A DNA stretch of 64,000 bases from the NCBI GenBank assembly GCA_038380435.1, contig JAWZYU010000011.1, forward strand, positions 77,497,501 through 77,561,500, in the 5' to 3' direction. The stretch comes from Ryuthela nishihirai (Eukaryota; Arthropoda; Arachnida; Araneae; Heptathelidae). Position 1 is the first letter of the stretch, and every line of letters begins with the position of its first letter. Below the pieces are notes generated by a model. The model did no database searches. It saw nothing but the letters and a program-made list of their open reading frames with translations, and was not told the origin of the DNA. Positions 1-11,557 of this stretch are shown piece after piece. Made by a program: the position numbers and the translations under genes.

Positions 1-1189
1 AGTCATCATACTTCAGTGTAATAGTGGTTAAGTATCTTGTAACTGTACAATGCTGTGGATTAAAAATGTGATTAAAAGTATCTAATGAGTTCCTCCTATA
101 TAATTATCCTTATTTTGCAACATAGGATTGGAGTCATCAATTTTTATTTTATGCCTTCCATTGAGGGAAAGAAATTTCTATCATTTAGTAAAAATTATTT
201 TAGTACAGGGTTAACTGCTGTAGGTACTTTAAGATTATAATTTATACAATATATTCTGCATTACTTAAGTGAATTTCTCTAGAAATGAGTTAGGCTACTG
301 TATACTGAGGGAAGTGTTTTCTAATTTTAACATTTTCCAAAGGGGGGGAACCTAAGTAATTATCTGTTCTAGTTCAGGTACAATTTGAGGTAATGGGTGT
401 AATAATAATATAGGATATGTGTATTTTGGACCATGGCTTAATACTTCAGTTTATCAAGCATTTAAAGCAAAGCCAAATAAGTTAATAAATTTAGCTTGAA
501 AATTAATATTTTTATCAGAATTAATTTATATCCTGTAGTATTTTATCACGGGATTTTTTAGATGGTTTAGCCTTTATTTGCCATTTTTGAAGAAAACTTC
601 AAAGCAATCCTTGCAAATGGTAAATGAATTTTATTAGTAAACTTTTTTTTCCTTAGCTTGGAAATTAGTCCTCCTATGGTTGGGAGAGGGGGATGATAAT
701 GCAATTTCGTGAAGAGTTTCAGTAAGTAATCTACGGTATCTCATTATAAATTTAGACTCAATCTCATGAAACAATTATTAGAGGATGGTTATTTACCCAT
801 ATCAAATGCTGCAATCTGGTAGACCAAACATCCAGCCTTCCATTTACATTAACTAACAGGCATTTTTCCAATAAGATCCCCCAGATGGAAAAAAAACAGC
901 CAAGTAGGAAATATGTAGTGTATATTGCCAAAAAAACAATAAAAATCATGCTAGTATTTTTAAATGTCAAGAGTGTAAAGTGATCTTGTGTGTTCAGAGA
1001 TCTTGTTTCATGGATTACCATACCAAAAAAGACTATGATAAAGAATAACTTCAGGTAAATCTTTTAATATCATTTTGTTCAGAATTAAGTTCTCTTTTGT
1101 TTATTACATATGAAATACTCAATGAACAGAATATATCTTAAGTTCAAATTAAAAAACTTTTCTATTTTATTATTTAAAAAATTGTGTAA

Positions 1190-1413
1190 AAATTAAATTT
1201 TTCCCTTTTGATTTTTTATATTAATATTCAGCATTAAATGCTTTTTAATTTGGCATATAAAACAACTTATTCCATTAACATAATATAACATAACATTTCC
1301 ATTCATTGGTTTCTTCATTATAAGGTTCCAAAGTTATTTTATTTTCCAAAAACACTTTAAAATAAATCCAGCCACAATAGTGAGATCAGTTTCAGAAATC
1401 AACACTGTAAGGG
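1190..1413 (+). mobile_element. Q element right end (TTAA family)
   Basis: Ends CAACACTGTAAGGG followed by TTAA (1414-1417). Matches the right 220 bp of the Q element at 11558-13244, including AAAATAAATCCAGCCAC. The left end is not identifiable. Confidence 0.6.
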
Positions 1414-1493
1414 TTAAATGCTGTTTGATTTGGTATATAATGTGATGGTCCAACCCATTCACTTTTACTTTTCCTTAACCATTTTTACTTTAT

Positions 1494-2214
1494 TTACATT
1501 ATATTTATCATTTTGGGAATTATCAATTTCATTTTTGGATTGATCGCAATTCTTGTTTCTGAGCAGTAGAAGTTGTGCATGTGAACTCCGCCTTTTGATT
1601 GTCAACCGCTAATAGCGCGTTGTAGGACACAATCCCTCTTGCGTCATAGCTAGCGCGATCATCAGGTTATGCAAATGTTTTCCCGGCATGCAACAGACAT
1701 GTGTTGAACTGTATGCTGCATGTTATAACTAAGTGACATCAGGTCACAGAGTCAGTATTGTGAGTAGAGAGAGAATTGGAATTGTTAGTAGATTGTTAGT
1801 AGGAGCTGAAGTATGTTGAATCAGTATGTATTGTGTAGATAGAAGGAGTTGTTAGCATAGATTTAGGTAGATGTGAGTTGTTGGTACTTCAAGTTTTCTA
1901 TTCATCAACTGAATTTGGTGAGTTTTTGAATTTTTTGGAAATAAACTTTGTTTTAGAAACTTGAATTTTTGCTATTTTTCTCTTGAGCAATGTTAATTGA
2001 TTTTTGATTAGATTTAAACTTTAATTAAACTTGACAATTCTTTTTGAGTTCTTACTCGATAAGTAACGCTAGATAAATACCTAATGAACCCTATTCCAAC
2101 TTTATTAGGCAAGTTTATATTGACTGGTGCCCTACAAGTTATCCGGAGTTTTATATAAATTTGGATCAGACAAAAGGTACAACTTGAAAAGTTAAAAATC
2201 TTTGGAGCGTTACA
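1494..2214 (+). mobile_element. LTR-like copy related to 49279-49935
   Basis: Shares ordered blocks with the other copy: CTCCGCCTTTTGATTG, ATGCAAATG, GTGACATCAGGTCACAGAGT, TTTTTGGAAATAAACTTTG, ACTGGTGCC and a GCGTTACA end. The first base pair TG is not preserved, and no target duplication is visible. Also within reverse-oriented P sequence. Confidence 0.55.
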
Positions 2215-2609
2215 ATAAAACATGATCTATTTCTGTTCATTACTTATTTGGCAAAAAGTTTTAAAGTTGTTTTGTTTTTTAGGAAAATAGCTAGGTCTGT
2301 GGATTCATCAGTTTTTTAAGCTGGGCATGGGAAGGATTGTGAAGAAACCCCATACTCACTGAAGGCAGAGCATGAAACATGCAGATAAAAATTCAGTGCT
2401 AGCAAAGTATCTTATGATGCTATCAGTTTGGTGTGGTATCAGCCATACTTCTAGTACTAATGGGATAAGTTAAAAGATCACAAGACTCCTATGACTCATA
2501 TTTACATTATCTGCATACCAAAGAGTCAAAACATTATGACCGTGTGTTTTATGCAAAGTGAAGCAACTGCAGGTAAATGATGGTGCATGTGAAGGTTATG
2601 AAATGGTAT

Positions 2610-3595
2610 AAATAACACCTGATACTGAGCTCTGTTAATCAGTGTTATTCTCATTCTTCAGATGGGAAAGGAAGCAGACTTAAGTAAGTTTGACAAAGGC
2701 CAAATTGTAATGGCCAGATGACTGGGTCAGAGCATTTCTGAGAGAGCAAAGCTTGTGGGGTGCTCACAGTCAGCTGTGGTTAGTACCTTCGAAAACTGGT
2801 CCGAGGAGGGAAAAAACCATGAACTGCTGGCAAGGTGTGGGTCAACCACAGCTCATCGATGCCAGAGATAAGCGAAGGCTATCCTGTACGGTACGAGCCA
2901 ACAGAAGGGATACTGTGGTGCAACTCACCCATAATTTGAATGCTGGTGATGGGAGTAATGTGTCACAATACACAGTACATAGAACTCTGCTGAAAATGGG
3001 GCTAGATAGCTGCAAGCTGTTCTGAGTGTCCATGCTAACCTCGGTTCACCATCGAAAATGCCTACAATGGGAATGGAAGATCAAAACAGGACCTTGAATG
3101 ATTGGAAGAAGGTTATCTGGTCTGATGAATCTCGTTTCCTGCTGTGCCATGTGGATGGCTGGGTATGTGTGCATAGTTTACCTGGGGAAGTGTTGGCACC
3201 AGGATACACCATGGGACGAAAACAAGCCGGTGATGGAAGTGTAATGCTTTGGGCAATGTTCTTCTGGAAAACCCTGGGTTGTCATTCATGTGCAAAAAAC
3301 TAAGACATCTATCACCTACCTCAACATCATTGCAGACCAGGTACATCCTTTCATGGCAATGGTATTCCCCTCTAGTAGTGCCTTTTTTCAGCAGGATAAT
3401 GCATCATGCCACACTGCCCAGATTGTTCAAAAATGGTTCGTAGAATATGACTTCCAGTTATTGCCCTGACCTCCAAATTCCCAGACATCAATTGAGTATT
3501 TATGGTTTGTGTTGGAACAGCATATCTGATCTGCGGCAGATCAACCATGTGAACACAACCATATGCATTTAACTCTCCCACCTAAAGGGCATTAA
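2610..3595 (+). pseudogene. Tc1-like transposase relic
   Basis: Starts at 2663 with MGKEADLSKFDKGQIVMAR, then a stop, then SISERAKLVGCSQSAVVSTF (helix-turn-helix). A middle frame has WKKVIWSDESRFLLCHVDGW (3110-3165; the DES catalytic Asp) and GDGSVMLWAMF. The later catalytic blocks are scrambled by frameshifts. Terminal repeats not found. Confidence 0.8.
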
Positions 3596-3694
3596 AAAAA
3601 CATCATGGATTGAACATGAAAACCCATATTGAAACAGGGTTTCATATGGAGGTTTGAACAATGATTATGTTTCTGTGGGCACAAAACATACATA

Positions 3695-6600
3695 CAAAAT
3701 CTTCATGCAGTCATGGGCTATGGAGGTCCAACCAGACTATGTAATTTTCTTCTCCAGACATGTCTGTCCTGAGTTACAGCTGCTGCATTTGGCCACTGTA
3801 GGCAAATTCTAGCAAAGGTCCTTTTCGATATTGTTTGCCTGTTGAATCCTAAGTCTTCCCCTTTTCCTCAAGCCTTTAGGCACACTGTTCATAATTTCTG
3901 CTATGCATATGGGCAGCAGGCAGCATGACCAAACCAATGCAGTCTCTCTGCACAAAATGTTACTCAAAGGAGGCTGATGACTCCTTCTTCTAACCTCATC
4001 ATTACTTACAAAGTCAAATCACCTAATGCCCAAGATACTGCACAAACATCTAGAATCAAAGGCATAATTTCTTATTATACTGCTTACAAAGGGTCCATGT
4101 TTTGGTACCATAACCAAACTATTATACAGCCTAATTTTAGTCTTTAAGGTGTATATGCCTATTTTTCCTCACTCTCCATAGATTCCTAAAGGTGCTAGCA
4201 GCAATCCCCCTATTCTTCTATTTATTTCATACAGCACATCACCAGATCTGTTAAACAGCTCCCAAGATAATTAAACTGAGATATTTGCTCTAGGGCACAA
4301 TTCAAAGCAACTGAAGCACCATATGCCTGACCAATTTTCATCACTTTAGTTTTTTCTCTGTTTATCACCAAAGTTATTCTATTACCAGTCTCATCAACAT
4401 AATTAGACAACAGGGCTAAATCAACTGCATAATCTAAATCAGAAATTTTAAAATCTCTAGACCATTTATTGCCAAAACCTTTCCCTTGCAAAGAATTCCA
4501 CATAACATAATAAATAACCAAACTAAAGGAAAAAGGAGACAAACTGTATCCTCCTCTAACTTCACTAGTAATGCTAAATCAATCTCTATAAGCCTTACCA
4601 ACTCTTACACAACTCCGTGTAATTATAGATAATTTTCATTATGCTAACTTGTCAGGTATTCCATAAGAGCTAATGTTCAGCCACAAATTATGATGCTCAA
4701 CAGAGTCAAAAGCCTTTTTGAAATCTATAAAAGAAATCTATAAGCCACAGGTTTCTGAAACTCTAAATATTTCTCAAGAATCTAAGTGAAAATATTTGAT
4801 CTACACATCTCCTACCACTTCTGAATCTGCACTATTCATCATGCAGTTGTCCATCAACCAAATTCTTAATTCCATTAAGTATAATCATGCAAAGAATTTT
4901 ACCTGAACAGAAAGTAAACTAATTCCCCTATAATTATCACAAGAATTGCAATCACCTTTTTTAAAAAATTGGGACAATAATAACTCTAGTAAAAGCCTTA
5001 GAAACAATACCTTTATCATAAAAAAATATTCAAAATTTCAGTCAGCCATGTGACAACTCAAATGTTTCCAGTTCTAAGCATTTCAATGGTGATTTCATCC
5101 ACTCCTGGGGATTTATGCAATTTTAATTTAGATATAGCCAAAGAGACCTCAGAATGTGATATAGAGCCAACATTAAAGCCAGTAATTCATCTATCTTCAT
5201 TGCAAACAATGGGAGTAGAAATAATCACATTAATTAATACTTCTCTGAAATGCTCAGTCTGCCTAGCCATCACAAAATTCTCACCTTCAATCACCTTACC
5301 ATGTTTATCCCTCAATCCCTATATATCTGTGTTTTATACCACACAAAAGATTAATTATCTGGTACAACTCCTGGCTGTGTAGCTGCTTCCTCTGCTTTGT
5401 CAGCCAAGCTATCAAGGCAAAGATTTTTATCAGCTGTTAACTGATCCTTTATACATTTATTAAGCTCAATGTAATGCCCTTTGTTAGGACTAGTAGGGTG
5501 TTGATTCATATTAATCCTGCACTTCCTTCTTTCAGAAATAAGTTCCATAGCCTTATCACTCAAATTATTTTGTTTCCTCTGTTCCCTTTTACCCAAAAGA
5601 GTACTGTTGGTTTCAAGAAAAGCCTGTTTAAATTGATCCCATTCTTTCTCAACTTCAGCAGTAAGCAAACCACGATTGTCATAATGACTAAGTAGTCTAT
5701 CATGGTATGCTTTGGCTATATCTAGATCTTTCAGACATTCAGTGTTATTGTTAATTTTTTTAACATTAGCACAACATTTCTTAAGCTTCAGCTGCAAGAC
5801 ACTTTTTACTAGGTAACGATCAGACCCAATTTCGGCTCCCCTGTATGATCTGATATTCCTAACTGAACTAGCCCATTTGCTGTTAATTAAAATATAATCT
5901 ATCATATTCCTGTATAATCATTAAGGTGAAACCCATGTGCATTTATAGATGTCCCAATGTTTGTAGTATGTGTTAGTTATTCATAAACCATTAAGTTTAC
6001 TTACTTGTAGGAGACATTCCCCATGCCATTGGAACTACCAATGCTAAAGGGGCCTAAAACTCCTGCCCAAAGGTCAGAGTCAGTACCAACTTTAGCATTG
6101 AAGTCACTTAGCACAAGAGAAATATCTCCTTTCTTCACAGAATTCAAATTATCCTGAAGCTGGCTGTAAAACGTATCCTTCTCGTTCTCATGAGTCCTCT
6201 GTGGGGGCATAATAACAGATGGCATTTAAGTCTTTAATTATTGTTTTAAATTTTGCTCTAAGAAATCTTTCATTAATGCAGTCATAACCTAGAAGAGCAA
6301 CACTGGTGTGTCTGTTGAGAAGAAAACCTACACCTTGGAGATACTTTCTATCCTCCCTGCCTGAAAAGAGAAATTTAAAGTTATTTTTAAGTATCTCATC
6401 TTTACCTGTCCATCTGGTCTCTTACAAGCCTAGAATATCTAGGTTATAACACTGGAATTCCTGTGTGTGAACATAAAGAGAATAATCTCTATATAACGTC
6501 CACACATTCCACATATCTGCAAAGAGAAAATGATTAGTAGGATTTTTAAAGAAACTGGGTTATCAAGAGGTAGGGCCAACGATATTGAACAGCACCCTAA

Positions 6601-7245
6601 TTGCAGGCATGGGGCAAAGATCCATTCCCCCACTCTAAAGACTAAAGTCACCTATGCTAGTAGAAACTTCAGGCACCACTATTTCAAGTGAAACTTTTCA
6701 AGAACCAGAATCTAGATAGAAACTTCCTTATCTGATACACATTACTTCAGTGTAGGATTGGCAATGCCCACCTAGCTAAGTGAAGTTTCAGGCACCTGTG
6801 ATGGCCTCTGTTCACTTAGGGCTGGCAAACAGAAAACACAACAGCAGATTTACACTCAACAGAGGCCCACTGGTGCAACAGGTTTAGGATCCATAATCAA
6901 GCTCAAAGTCATAAACCAGTCTAGTCTAGTGGATATAAATGGTCAGCACCAGGACCCTGTGAAGCTGACCACTCCTCAGCAGGACATTAAAAAAAGTGGC
7001 CGTAGATGATCAGAACAGTATGCCAAAATGATCTGGCAGCCCTCCCCTTTCAAAAGAAAATATTTCTTTTGAAAATAGGATTTTCAAAAGAAAATATTTC
7101 TTTTGAAAGGTACTAATGGCCTGCTCATGGTGAGAAGGCGAAGTTAAATATTAGGTGCTAGACCTGGCCGGTTCTGTGTGTCATCACTGGGGATTGGTAC
7201 ACAGCTCTCCTTCCAGTTCATGCCTACCTACCATTTATAGACCAA
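3695..7245 (-). mobile_element. RTE-like LINE copy 1, near full length but decayed
   Basis: Reads from a 5' UTR near 7245 down to a 3' end at about 3695. Pieces in order on the minus strand: 5' UTR (7245-6540) with a tandem palindrome, N-terminal endonuclease part (6430-6001, including the LSDFNAKVGTDSDLW motif), endonuclease end and linker (5905-5351, starting MIDYILINSKW, with GSDRYL in place of GSDHYL), reverse transcriptase (about 5350-4220, with DLDYAVDLALL where YADDLALL is expected) and the C-terminal region (about 4200-3700). Several stops and frameshifts break the ORF and one catalytic Asp of the RT is lost, so this copy is dead. RTE is my clade assignment from the single ORF and protein style. 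Confidence 0.8.
7048..7108. repeat. Tandem pair of palindromes in the LINE 5' UTR
   Basis: Two 28-bp units (7048-7075 and 7081-7108), each nearly self-complementary (TTTCAAAAGAAAATATTTCT...). The related LINE copy at 22235-22275 has only a remnant of this. Confidence 0.75.
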
Positions 7246-7429
7246 TACACAATACACAGTGGCTACCCATTGCCAACTACAAGAGGTCTATGGCTTAGTT
7301 GCTATGAATGTATAAAATGATGCATGAAGTACACAAGTTAATGTGTTGACTGGTTATCAGCAGAGTGACAGGACATTACCCTGAACCATATGGTATATAC
7401 ATAGGGCCCAATTCAAAACATCAAACAGG

Positions 7430-7625
7430 ATTGGGTTGTTTCACCTCTGAGCAGAATATTTTTTCACACAATGAACTAAATGGCCAGGTCATGAGGACCA
7501 CAAAAGCTCAAAGAAGGTTGGAGAAAGGAGACCCACTGAACAGCTGTTAGGAGACATGGTAGCTTCCTGTCAAGGCCATCCACACCATGTTATTTAACTT
7601 GCACAGAATATGGCTCTCCAATACA
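7430..7625 (-). mobile_element. SINE-A copy, old and head-truncated
   Basis: Starts GGGTTGTTTCACCTCTGAGC and matches the 3' half of SINE-A to about 7625 with many substitutions. The tRNA head is absent. Confidence 0.78.
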
Positions 7626-7959
7626 TGAGATCAAAAAACACACACAATGAACAAGTGATAGTGCTGTGAGCACAAACATCATCATGGCAATGCATACTAC
7701 AACATCCATAATGTGCTGACTTGATTAACAAGTATCAGCAAAATGGGTGCCCAAGCAACTGAGTGCAGAGCATGAGACACTATAAACACTATCACCTGCA
7801 ATGAGATGTGAGTTTATCACTTCATTCTGGAATTGAAAGCAGCATTAAATGGAGTGAAAACACTTTTTCCCTAAGGAGAAAAAAAATCAAGATCATGCAG
7901 TCTACAGGAATGGTGAGTTGATGGTACTTTAGAACACACAGAACATTCACTTCCTTGAG

Positions 7960-8790
7960 TCCCTGGACCACTGAGAAACAGTGAATGTAGACCACTACTG
8001 AACAATACTGTGGCACCTGAAGGAAGTCATTCAGAATAAGAGCCCTGGCTTGCTCAAAAAGAAAGCAATCTTCATAGAGAAGGAATGTTGTCTTATAGTG
8101 AGCAAGCCAGGGCTTTTGGGCCTTACATACAGCCTGTATTACAACTCTGAGAGCTTTGGGTTGTTTTATCTCTGAGTGGCACTTTTTTGCACACCAATGG
8201 GCTAAATGGCCAGGTTGCACACCATGGGCTAAATGGCCACCCAAAGGCTGTGAGAAGGTTGGGGGAGGGGACCCACTGGAACAGCTGTTGGGAGACAGTT
8301 GGTAGCCTCCCATCAAGGCCATCCAGTGTGTTCTTTAATGTGCATGGGGTATGGCTCTCCCACACATTGGTCCACGGCTTAACGTCCCATCCAACGGACA
8401 GTGCTTTCCAAGCCCATCGGTGTCCCCTACTGACCGTGGGCAGGGCGTGGAATTTTGCAGAGATAAATCTCAACACTGACTGGGAACTACAGATTACGAG
8501 CCTGGCACATTACCGACTGAGCCACCCCGGCCCCACTCAGAGCAGTTACTGGGAATGTCATGACTATCCCCTATACAATATGTACCTTTCACCTAGCAAT
8601 TCTGATCTGTTTGGACTACTAAAGAAGCACTTCAAAAGGAAAACACTATGTCATGACAGTCTAAAGGCACTAAATGTTCCAGGGTATAGCACACTGAACC
8701 GTGATTTCTTCAATGCAGGAATCAAACAGATGGCATATTGCTAGAATAAATATCTCAATTGCTCTGGTGATTAAATGGACAAATAAACAG
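7960..8790 (+). pseudogene. Mariner-like transposase remnant, split by SINE-A
   Basis: Before the SINE: a frame with LKEVIQNKSPGLLKKK (8020-8080). After it: LSPSNSDLFGLLKKHFKRK (8590-8640) and DFFNAGIKQM (8705-8735). These align with the end of mariner transposases (SPDLAPSD-x-L-F-G-P-L-K-x-x-L and the F-x-x-G-I-x-x-L block). The catalytic Asp of the SPD block is lost (SPS). Extent is approximate. Confidence 0.62.
8156..8534 (-). mobile_element. SINE-A copy in a mariner relic
   Basis: Tail at left (GGGTTGTTTTATCTCTGAG), tRNA head at right near 8534. Internal tandem duplication of the segment GCACACCATGGGCTAAATGG (8195-8240). Possible flanking duplication TCTGAGAGC and CTCAGAGC. It splits a mariner-like transposase remnant. 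Confidence 0.82.
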
Positions 8791-9049
8791 TTTGTCTGGT
8801 ATTACTTGTTGTTATGGATGTGTATGTTGATATAATAATATAAATATAATACAGTTGTTGAATGTTCTTTATTGAACAGCCCTCATAAATAAGTTGTTGA
8901 TCCTTTCTTTGTGAATATTCTGATACATCAGCACCTATTATCAGTATCATGGAAGTAAAAAATGATTAATATTTAACATTTGGAGTTCAAAAAACAGAGT
9001 TAATTGCTACAAACAGTAAAATATAAGGGAAATTGTTTATATATTATAC

Positions 9050-9184
9050 CTGAGGATTCAAGTGACCTGCTTGTACTGCCATTTGTATCTGCTGAACCAA
9101 ATGACGTAGTTGAGCAGTTGATGGAAAATTCTGCTGGCCAATTCGCCCTGCCTGACTGCTTAAAGCATTCTGAGGAAGGCAAGC
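9050..9184 (-). CDS. GW182/TNRC6 exon E: conserved Q-rich motif
   Basis: A 135-bp exon of 45 codons, phase 0 at both ends. The acceptor is TTTTTAAG (9185-9192) and the donor GTATAA (9044-9049). In the frame set by exon D it reads ACLPQNALSSQAGRIGQQNF followed later by LRHLVQQIQMAVQAGHLNPQ. The last block is the best diagnostic in the window: vertebrate TNRC6 proteins carry a near-identical Q-I-Q-x-A-V-Q-A-G-H-L-N-P-Q motif in the same place. Two overlapping open frames (one on each strand) cover the same bases but are shadows. The next exon must lie before position 1 or in the element-rich stretch 1-9049; I did not find it. Confidence 0.9.
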
Positions 9185-9330
9185 CTTAAAAATTCAGAAT
9201 ATTAATATTATATTAACAACTTTAATAAATAACCCTTTAACAATAATGTATAATAGGTATTACACATAAAAATTCTAATAAGTTTTATAGTGTGATTTAG
9301 GACTGCATAAAACTTAACAACTGAAATAGA

Positions 9331-9383
9331 AAGCATATAATACACTGTTACTGAAATAGAAAGCATATAATACACTGTTCACT
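9331..9383 (+). repeat. Tandem duplication of about 29 bp
   Basis: ACTGAAATAGAAAGCATATA and following bases occur twice in a row just upstream (in plus coordinates) of RTE-like LINE copy 2. Intron sequence, no known role. Confidence 0.8.
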
Positions 9384-9540
9384 GAAAAATAAGTAATTCG
9401 ATGCATAAAAATTTTGAAAGGTGAAGAGGAGTAGCATATCTATAAACAGTTCAAGATTTAGAGTGTATTGTTTGAAATGTACAGTAAGCACAGCTAAAGG
9501 TAACATAACAGTTTTAGTGTCACAATGGAGCATTTTTTAA

Positions 9541-11235
9541 TAGAAGGGATTGCAGTTCTTGTGATAATTATAGGGGAATCGGTCTACTTTCTGTTCCAGT
9601 AAAGGTCTTTGCATTATTATGATGAATAAAATTAAGAATTTAGTTGATGGGCAACTGTGTGATAAAAAGTGTGGATTCAAAAGTGGTAGAGAATATATAG
9701 ATCAAATATTTTCACAGGCAGATCCTTGAGAAATGTTTAGTTTTAGAAACCTGTGGTTACTAGCTTTACAGATTTCAAAATGGCTTTTGACACTGTTAGT
9801 CATCATAATTTGTGTTTGATTGTATGGCATACCTGACAAGTTAGCATAATGAAAACTCTCTATAATAAATTGAGTTGGGTGTTATAGAGTTTGTAAGGCT
9901 TGTAGCAATTGGTTTAATATTGCTAGTAGAGTTAGACAAGGGTGCATTTTGTACCCTTTTTTCTTTGATTATGTTATGTGGAATTCTCTAAAAGATTTTA
10001 GCTAGAGATTGGTCTAGAGATTTGAAAATTTCTGACTTAGATTATGTGGATGATTTGGCCCTGTTGGCTAACAATATTGATGAAATGAATTCTTTCATTA
10101 GAACTTTTGATGAGATTGGAAATAGTCGATTTGGTAATAAACAGAGAGAAAATAAAAGTGATGAAAATTGGTCAGGCAGATGATGCTTCAGTGTGCAATG
10201 TGTGTACAAGATAAACAGAACAGGGATTGCTGTTGAGGTTTTTAAGATTGCTGCTGAGGTTTTTAAGAATCTATGAAGTGTGTGGAAAAAATAGTCATAT
10301 ACACCTAAGGAAAAATTGGGCTGTAAATAATTTGGTTCTAGGGTAATGGTAGTGAAACTTGGGCCTTATGTAAGCAAGATAATAAGGCACTAGATGCATT
10401 TGATTCTAGACACTTACGCAGTATCTTGGGATTAGGTGGTTTCACTTTGTAAGTAAGGAGGAGTTGGCGACCTCATTTGAGGAGAATATAGTGCCAATAG
10501 AGACTGCAATGGTTTGACCATTTTGCCAATATGCATAACTGCAGATTGATGGAAAGGGTTATGAATATTCTCTAAAAGCCTCAGGAAAAGGGTTGGGTTG
10601 TTTTACCTCTGAATGGAAAAATACAATTTGGCTTTTGTCAAACTCACTTCGTCCACTGCCTTTCCCACCTGAAGAACAAGAATAACACTGATTAACACTG
10701 ATTAACGGAGCTCAGTATCAGGTGTTGGGTTGTTTTACCTCTGAAAGGCACTTTTTGGAACACCATGGGCTAAATGGACAGGTCACATGGACCCCGAAGG
10801 CTCAGAGAAGGTTGGGGGAGGGGATCCACTGGAACAGCTGTTGGGAGACAGATGGTAGCCTCCCATCAAGGCCATCCAGCCTGTTCTTTAATGTGTACAG
10901 AGTGCGACTCTCCCACACACAGAGCCACGACTTAATGTCCCATCCAATGGACGGCGGCCTTTCCATGCCCATCGGTGTCCCCTACTGACTGTGGGCAGGG
11001 AATGGAATTGAATTTTGCAGAGATAAATCTCAACGCTGACCCAGCTGGGACTTGAATCTGGGAACTACAGATTGCCTGGCACACTACTGACTGAGCCACC
11101 CCTACCCCCCTCAAGAAAAGGGGGAGACCTAATATGCAGTAGGCAGACAATGTCAAATAGGAGGACAGATGTGTTTGGAGGATGCAATTATCTGGTTGGA
11201 TCTCTGCAGCCCATGATTGCATTAGGATCACATGC
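9541..11235 (+). mobile_element. RTE-like LINE copy 2, 5'-truncated, with nested SINE-A
   Basis: Starts inside the RT at the CDNYRG block (about 9555) and runs through RT (decayed D-x-D-Y-V-D-D-L-A-L-L at about 10035-10070) to the C-terminal arginine-rich block at 11110-11150 and the 3' end near 11225. Many frameshifts. A 517-bp composite insertion (10592-11108) splits the C-terminal block and is flanked by a 13-bp imperfect duplication. Confidence 0.75.
10592..11108 (-). mobile_element. SINE-A copy with an inserted Tc1-like fragment
   Basis: SINE-A body at about 10722-11108 (head on the right, tail on the left). A second copy of the SINE tail lies at 10592-10613. Between them, 10613-10715 is a minus-strand fragment of the Tc1-like element seen at 2610-2710. 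Target duplication CCTCAGGAAAAGG (10579-10591) and CCTCAAGAAAAGG (11109-11121) in the host LINE. The Tc1-like piece is flanked by a duplicated 22-bp SINE segment. Confidence 0.75.
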
Positions 11236-11557
11236 CTGCCCATCTTTATGTACATATCTAATGCACAGTAATGTGGAATGATTTGATCTCAATTTCAATG
11301 GATAAAATAAGCTTTATTTGCTTTGAAATTTTTTATTTTTTACAGCTCTTTACCTCTATTTAGTTATATTGGATATTTTAATATTCAATATATTTTTATT
11401 ATATTTCACTTTTTATTTAAATTATCTTATTTTGAAGCAAAATAAATTTTACGACATTACTGCCATAGTCAAAGAATTTGCCAATCCACAAAAATACAAG
11501 CACGTGTATTATGAGTGATTGCATAAATGACTAAAAATTTAGAAAAAACTAAATTAA

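Larger units (their letters stand above)
640..2331 (-). mobile_element. P element copy P7, reverse, interrupted
   Basis: Matches P6 at GGAAATTAGTCCTCCTATGG (660-680) and again from 1418 to about 2331, where it ends GGGCATGGGAAGGATTG, a decayed CCCTTCCCAGG terminus. The Q element right end (to 1413) and the LTR lie inside it. Confidence 0.5.

Noticed and set aside
1494..2214. Promoter or CpG-rich regulatory region of the host gene.
   Set aside because: Shares ordered blocks and ends with the solo LTR at 49279-49935, so it is better explained as an LTR.
9004..9189. Plus-strand frame of 61 residues and a second minus-strand frame of 60 residues over exon E.
   Set aside because: Both are shadows. 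The frame set by the neighbouring exons and splice sites gives the conserved GW182 motif.
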